NCBI GenBank assembly: GCA_031763025.1
Contig: JASSKH010000007.1
Span: 15,338,080 to 15,402,079, forward strand
Reading direction: 5' to 3'
DNA: 64,000 nt
Source of the DNA: Macrocystis pyrifera
Lineage: Eukaryota > Sar > Phaeophyceae > Laminariales > Laminariaceae
The position numbers and the translations under genes were made by a program. Below the pieces are notes generated by a model. It worked only from the letters and a program-made list of their open reading frames with translations. It was not told the DNA's origin and made no database searches. The first letter of the stretch is position 1; every line of letters begins with the position of its first letter. Of this stretch, positions 47,501 to 54,800 are shown in pieces.

Positions 47501-48535
47501 CGCCAAGAAACATATTCTACGGGAATGTATTTTGTGAGTGCTGCACTTTACTCAGTCGATCACAAATTATTATGTCGCAACCTCGACCTCACGCAACTTT
47601 TCGTACTCAAGTTCACGCAGCAAGCATTGAATTGACTTGATCGCCGCGAGTAATTGATCTGTTCAGGATCAATATCCACTTACCGGTATACCCTCTTTTA
47701 CATTATTGAAATGATCCCACACTATTTCCAGAAAGGGCAAGTAGTGCATAGTCTGTCCCTAAAAATGTGTGTGTGTTTTTTTTTCACATCAATGATGGGT
47801 GGATGCAATTATTGATACTGCTGTAGTTCTAAACAGGCGTGGAGGTAGTTCATACGAGCATTATTTCGTTCTTGCGCCACTCCCCTATTACTGACTAATA
47901 GGCACCTCCCGGAGGGGAACCTTGTACCAGAAATAAATCGAGTATATGATATGATACACCGTAGACGCGAGTTTAGCTTTTAGTCTTCGTTGAAACACGG
48001 ATGGGGTTTCCATGGGGCAAGGCAGGTCAGGCAAATTGGTTTGCATCATCCGGCGTTTAAGGCTGTGCATTGGAAAGGACGGCCATTCATTCTCGTAGTG
48101 CTTTGCTGCCATCCGGCGTTGGTCGCTGCGCTTTGGAAAGGAGTGTTAGCAATCAAACTTGATTTGCTATCATCCGGCGTTGGTGGGTGTGAGATGGAAA
48201 GGAGGGCTATTAATAGGACAAAGTGTTGTTGTCATCCGGAGCTGGAGGTTGTGCGTCGGACAGGTGTGTGAGGAAAATGGTTTAGCTGCCATGCGGCATT
48301 GGCTGTGCGTTGGTTAGGACGATCAGGAAAATTGAAAAATAATTCGCTGTCTGCGGCGGTAATAAATAATAAAGTACAAAAGTTGGTGGGTGTGCGTCAT
48401 AAAATGGTTGAAACCTTGGAACAAGGAAATATGTTCTTGTCAACGTACTCCGTCATTGTGCTGCAAGAAAAAAATATATATATATATATATTAAGACGCG
48501 AAAAAACATACCAGGTTGTTGTTATTGTTGTTGTT

Positions 48536-48571
<36 letters not shown>

Positions 48572-51500
48572 TCTTCACATTAAACCGTTCTTTCTACCCG
48601 TCGACAGGTACAACGGTAGAAAGAAAGGAAGAGAAGAAACCGAGCTTTTTGCCATGCCGTCACGCCGACTTGCTTACCCGCGTCCATTCGTGCGAGGCAT
48701 GCACCACGACGCCACGACAATACAACCTTTAATTATCGCGAAAGACGATACAATCACTATTTTACTCTCGCATGAGTACATAGATATACTTACTTAGATC
48801 TCGATCTCTGAGCGTGCTCGGTTGGTACATCCCTGGCCTCTCAGAGCTCCCACTTGGGAATCGCCTCCTTTCGTTACTTGCCGGACCGTTCCAGCGAGTC
48901 TTTGTTTTCTCCATTTCTCGTCGTACTTTCAGTCCTTCTTTCCTTTTTTCTTCTTTCGTTTCGTGTGCGTGCGGGTACTCCGAGCACGGTTGCGCGGGCG
49001 AACCCGGCACCGTCGCGGGTGTCAGCGGATGCTGGCGAGTAGAGGGGGAGTTGCAAGGAGCGCGGTCGCCGCTTTCGTGCCTAGGCGTCGCGTGTCATCC
49101 CTGGCCTCTCAGAGCTCCAACTTGGGAATCGCCTCCTTTCATTACTTGCCGGACCGTTCCAGCGAGTCTTTGGTTTCTCCATTTCTGGTTGTATTTTCAG
49201 TCCTTCTTTCCTTTTTTCTTCTTTCGTTTTGTACGCGTGCGTGTACTCCGAGCACGGTTGCGCGGGCGAACCCGTCGCGGGTGTCAGCGGATGCTGGCGA
49301 GTAGAGGGGGAGTTGCAAGGAGCGCGGTCGCCGCTTTCGTGCCTAGGCGTCGCGTGTGCCTCGAGCCACGACGGATGCATCAATAGGCTCTGTCTGGCCT
49401 CAATTTGTGATTTTGGATAGAGTACGTACGAGCATTTAAGGGTCGTTCGGGATTGTAAGATAATATTCAAGCGGTGTTTATTTTTGCGACCGGGCTGAGA
49501 GTCACAAGAGGGAGGTACCCCGAATGAGCACCAACATTGTCGAGCTTGCGTCGAGGTCCACGGTGAGCACCGGGCTTCACGCGAGGCGGGCGATTGGGCT
49601 CACTGTGGAAGAGAGGGAGGGAAGCTTTACCCGGACTGAATCGATGGCGAGATGGTCGCGAGAGGGGCGGGCGGCGTACGAGGCTGAGAGAGCTCTGCTG
49701 TAAGATTTTTTCTTTTTTTCATTTTTTTCTTTTTTTGACTGGTGTAAGGTGTTCCATTCAGGTAGTAAATTATTGCACGAAAGGGGACGGGGATTTTATT
49801 TATTTTAGGAGCTTTTCGGTTTCATTTTTTCATTGTTTTTGCTGTGTTGCTGTGCCGTTCTGTGCTTTATCTTTCGTACATACGACGAGTACACAGACAC
49901 AGAGCATATCGAAAGAAGAAAATAAGTACCCTACCTGGGGTACGTATGTACGACGTGTGAGCGAGCGTAGCGGAAAACCGCCCGCGACGCGAAGCATATG
50001 TCGCGTCCGAGCTGTTTTCTCCTGAAGTATGGCGGCGGGACTCTTGGCATTATCAAGTCGCCAGTTTGCAGCTAACTACAGGGGCCATAAAAAAAACAAT
50101 ATTCAATCATTGACTTCTGTCCGCTTCGCATAATTTGATGTTTCCTTCCTGAGCGAGCGTAGCGGGCGGCGTAGGCCGCCCGCGGAGCGAAGCGCCTTGT
50201 ATATACATAGAGCTCTTCTTGGGAGTTGAGAGCATGAGAGGGGAACAGTAAAAAAATGTAAAAAACGAATAACGATTGCGCAGCATCGGCGACCCAAACC
50301 AGAGATTCGCTTCGATCCATACAACCAAATCGGGCTAGAGTAAGAGTAGGGTGTTCCCACCTGCAGTAGTACAACAGCGGTATCATAAGATCATAAGAGA
50401 AGTGCAAATTGCAAGAGGTTCAACGACACGCACGCAGCTTGGCAATACTTGTACTGTGCGGGCTCATGCCATGACCGCACTTATCACGTTTTCGGATTTA
50501 TATACAGCAGTATATACTATACTTGGGGCCCGAGAAAAGCCAAAGGGTAATAATTACTACATGTAATAATACTGACTGCTGCTCGGTATAAATAAAAATA
50601 CTTGGTTGAATTGGGTACCAGGTCCCCTTCCCATAGACACACAAGATTGCCCAAGGTCGACTACTGCTGTCACTCCATTCGATGTAGACTCGAGGCGTCA
50701 ACCCACCCGGGTGTGCCGTCTCTAATACACTCCACACCACCCACCATTTACGACACAAAAGAGAGAAGTAAGCCGTTTTCCGGATTCTCATTCTTTGCTA
50801 ATGAACGAACCGACAAGGACCAGCAGCAATACTGAACTGCAACGAGTACAACTATTAATAAATAACCCACGTTTAAGTACCAGGTCCCTGGTATACATAC
50901 GCCTGTCCTGCGACCACAGAATGCATTGTATTTTTGTGGCGATGAGCTAATGTGAGAACAACAACGATCACATTAACAAGCTCATCGCCACAATGCAATA
51001 CAATGAAGTTCGTGGTCTAACGGCAGGAAAAAGATATCTGCGGAAAAAATGAAATTAAGCAATTAAGAATACACATGATACAGAAGTCCTTTGTCTTCCC
51101 TTTGTTTTTGTTTATTTTTATTTTATTTTGTTTTCTTCTTTTTGCGCTGACCCTATGTGATTTTCATTTTATTTCTTTCTCTTCCTTTCTCCGATTGATA
51201 AGCCTTATTGACAAAGGAGTCGTGTGGCGTGGGTGAATGACGAGCCTGCTTTGCTTGTTTCGTATTGTCTGACGCCGAGGGGCCGGGCATAGTTGACGAA
51301 CGCTGGACGGAGGCGGCAGACAGGGTAGCAAGGTACCAGGCGGACTAGCAGGGAGACCCTGGCTGTGCTACTCGTACCATAAACTGCTGCCGCTACCTGG
51401 AGGATGCTTTGTGCGTTGGTTCTTAGTATTACTCTTACTCTGTTGACGACTAGTGGTATTTTTCTTTTGTTCTTTTTTTCCTTTTTTTCCAGCTTTTTCT

Positions 51501-51851
51501 TTTCAAGTGTCTGCCAGATCCCCTGCGGGGGGGGCACGATGATTTGTTTCTTACATTTTTTTTCTTGTTTCTTTTTCTCTTTCTAATTGTCTTCTTTGTT
51601 TCTCCTTGTTTCGTTTCGTTTCTCTTTTTCATGGAACGTGTGTGTCGTGCCTGTTATATGCAGTATGATGACATGGCATTGCATTGCCCACGGTGCTTAC
51701 TACATACGTGGCAACCTAGTATCTCTGCTATGTGGTGTAGCTTTGTGACCACAAACATGTAACTCTCTGGATTGCAGAATCGGCACGGACGCACGGACAC
51801 TGGTTGTGCTGAATGTCGACGGGTAGAAATAACGGTTAAATGTGAAGAAAA

Positions 51852-51890
<39 letters not shown>

Positions 51891-54800
51891 CCAGTATCTC
51901 TAGTTCATGGAATGCGTATGTCGTGCCTGTCGTATCCAGTATATATGATGACATGGCATTGCATTGCCCACTGCTGTGCTTACTCACTGGTACGTCGCAA
52001 CGTAGTTTCTCTGCTGTGGCGTAGCTTTGTGACCACAGACCTTGTATCTTTTCTACGGACACTGGTTGTGCTGGATGTCGACGGGTAGAAAGAACGGTTT
52101 AATGTGAACAACACACACAGCACCATGAGCAGTATGGCATGCCTTGTTTGCCCGTTTGTGATTGTATCGCTTATCATCATGCCGCTGTTGTGTTGTCCGC
52201 CTTCCGTCCCTCTCTTCCACACCACACCCTCACCACGTCTATCCTTGTCATGGTGTGCTATTTTTGTATATAGATTATCATTGAAAGAACTTTAAACTCG
52301 TCTGGCGCGGTCGGTCGCCAGCTGGGTCCTTCGGTAGACTTGGCTAGATTTTCACTAGCCATCAGCCATGATTCGTAAGTACTGGAACGCTTCGCGGGAA
52401 TAACTTTTCACCTTCCAGGACTGTCAGGTTCATTGAGTTTATTCCCTGTACGTAGCTTTCAGAACAATTTTTCTCCGGCTTACCAGGTATGGTGAATTGA
52501 CAGCACGCTTCGCTGCTGCTATGGAATACTGCTGCATGTCTGCAGCTTTTGCTCACAGCTTTCCGCGCGGGCAGGGCTCAGCGTTCACACCCACACCTTC
52601 GCCTCTGCGCAGTAGCTAACTGCCCTGTCGTTTATATACAGTATACAGGGCGGACAAATTCGTAGCTAGACTGCTACCTGCGCTTGCAGGTTATTTTGAT
52701 AGTATTTGCAGTATTAATAGATGCAAGTGATTTTGACCCAATACTAACTTGGAATTTGAGTAAGGACTGCCGTATGGTTCCAACGGCCAAAGAACCTGGT
52801 CATATTGTATGATAGTTATTCTCGTGATGCAGTAACCGCACACCCAGCACAGAGCAGAACATCATAGCTCACCAATGCCCTCGTGCGGTACGTAAATACC
52901 TGCCCTGCTGCTGTTGAAGTCTGGTCGTGGGCCGATGAGGACTGATCGGCCACACCCTCTTCGGTTGCCGAAGTTGGCTGGAACGGCCGAATGTTTTAGC
53001 GTGTGGTAATTTCTGCTGTACGTACGAGTAGCTGGCGACGAGTCATACTTCTTGCTACAACAAATAGGTAGCTTTCACGCGAATTTGGGTTGCAGAAATC
53101 TTCTTACGACCGTAGTACGAGTAGAGGTAGGACCCTGACTTCAATTACCCGGGTACCCGGCGGGTATACCCGTCAGGGTCCTTCCCGTTTGACGGGTAGG
53201 GTCGGAGCTCATTACCGGCGGGTAATCGGAGCCTGAAGGGCAATTGGGTTGTCGGGCACCGGGTACCCGGGTACCCGCGTGTTTTCGGGGACCCGCGGGT
53301 AAGTGGTATTCCCGTTTCATTACGCCTATACAATCTCCTTATTAATAGGAAACCCTTTCAAAACATGTAGGCAAATGCATACTAAAAATGTTACGTAACA
53401 AACGCTACATGAATTCAAGGTTTATATACTCGATTCCCACCACATTCTCCCTCACCAAACCTGACTTATCTCTTCTTGGGAGTAAGTCAGGAACCCCGAT
53501 GACACTCTGAGTATCCGATAATCTCGATTCCCACCACATTCTCCCTCACTAAACCTGACTTATCGCTTCTTCGGAGTAAGTCAGGAACCCCGATGACACT
53601 CTGAGTATCCACATTTTTACCTCCGACTTTTCGGTACTGCACTCAGTATGCAATGATCGCATTGCTTTCATTGTTCCTTCCTGTTAGTAAGTGTTTTCAA
53701 AGTGAAGTGAGTGAGTTTTACAGGTTCTTGGAACATGAGATATTCCTCTTTTCGGGGGATGACGGCGAGAATCGAACCACGGACCTCGCTCTTCATAATC
53801 TCACGCCCTGCCTGCGACGCCATTGTAGCGAAATGTAGACTAAAAATGTTACGTAACAAACGCTACATGAATTCAAGGCTTATAAACTCGATTTCCACCA
53901 CAAACACGCACTCACAGAAGCCAAACACACAAACCATCAACTAGCTACATTCAACGCTGAAGGGGGCGCCCACGGCACACGGCAGTATCGTCACGCGGCA
54001 CCAGCTGGGGACAACGAGCCAAGAGGCGAGCGATCCTGACGCGGTCTCTCAAGAAAATGAATTGCTGGGGGGGGGGCGATCTTTCTGAGAATCCTGCCGA
54101 AAGTTCCAAGTCGCCTGTGCAAATCACCCTCGAAAGCGATGCAGACGGCAGTAGCGACGACAGCGACGACTCTGCAGGCCCTGGCTCTCACAGCAGCAGC
54201 AGTGGAGAGTCGTATCAGAGTGTGTTTCTGTGATGCTAGTCCCTGGCCCCTACTGAGTTCAGGGTTGTAGGTGTGGGTAGCCGCTTCTTTGCGAGCAGCC
54301 ATGTGTTCGTTTCTTTCATGCTTGTATGTTTTCTATCCGTCCACGATTCCTTCGATTTTCGAGCACAGGCGGTTGTTGACATGTTGTCGACGGTAGGTCC
54401 GCATTGCTATGATATAACGGATTGTAATTCAGCGTTACACGGTCAATCATTATGTTGATGACACAAGTAGTGCTACTTTCCGATGATCTCCACGTAGTGG
54501 GGCGAAAAATGTTCACAACCATCTCCCCCATCGTACATATTTTCACACTTTCCGCCCATTCAAACCTATAATGTCACGCCAGCGCAATGAAGTAATACAC
54601 GACAAGGCAAGTTTAGGCGACTTGTGTTTCGAATCGATCATGGAAACTGCTGTTCGTACTAGTCCTTTCGGCATAAAACACAGCAGTACTGCACACTATC
54701 CTCCACTTAAATTTCATTCTTTGTGGCACTGAAATATGGAGAAAAAACTTCAAAAATATGGCCGGGTACCCGGCAAAAAAACGGGTACCCGGGTACCCGG

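Noticed and set aside
46646..47635. Open frame of about 330 codons
   Set aside because: It reads through the GTACTCGCAG microrepeats of R3. The homologous copy at 3,040 is not open, and no domain is visible.
48814..49386. Open frames across repeat family T
   Set aside because: They lie in both strands of a tandem-duplicated repeat, differ between copies by frameshifts and show no known domain.
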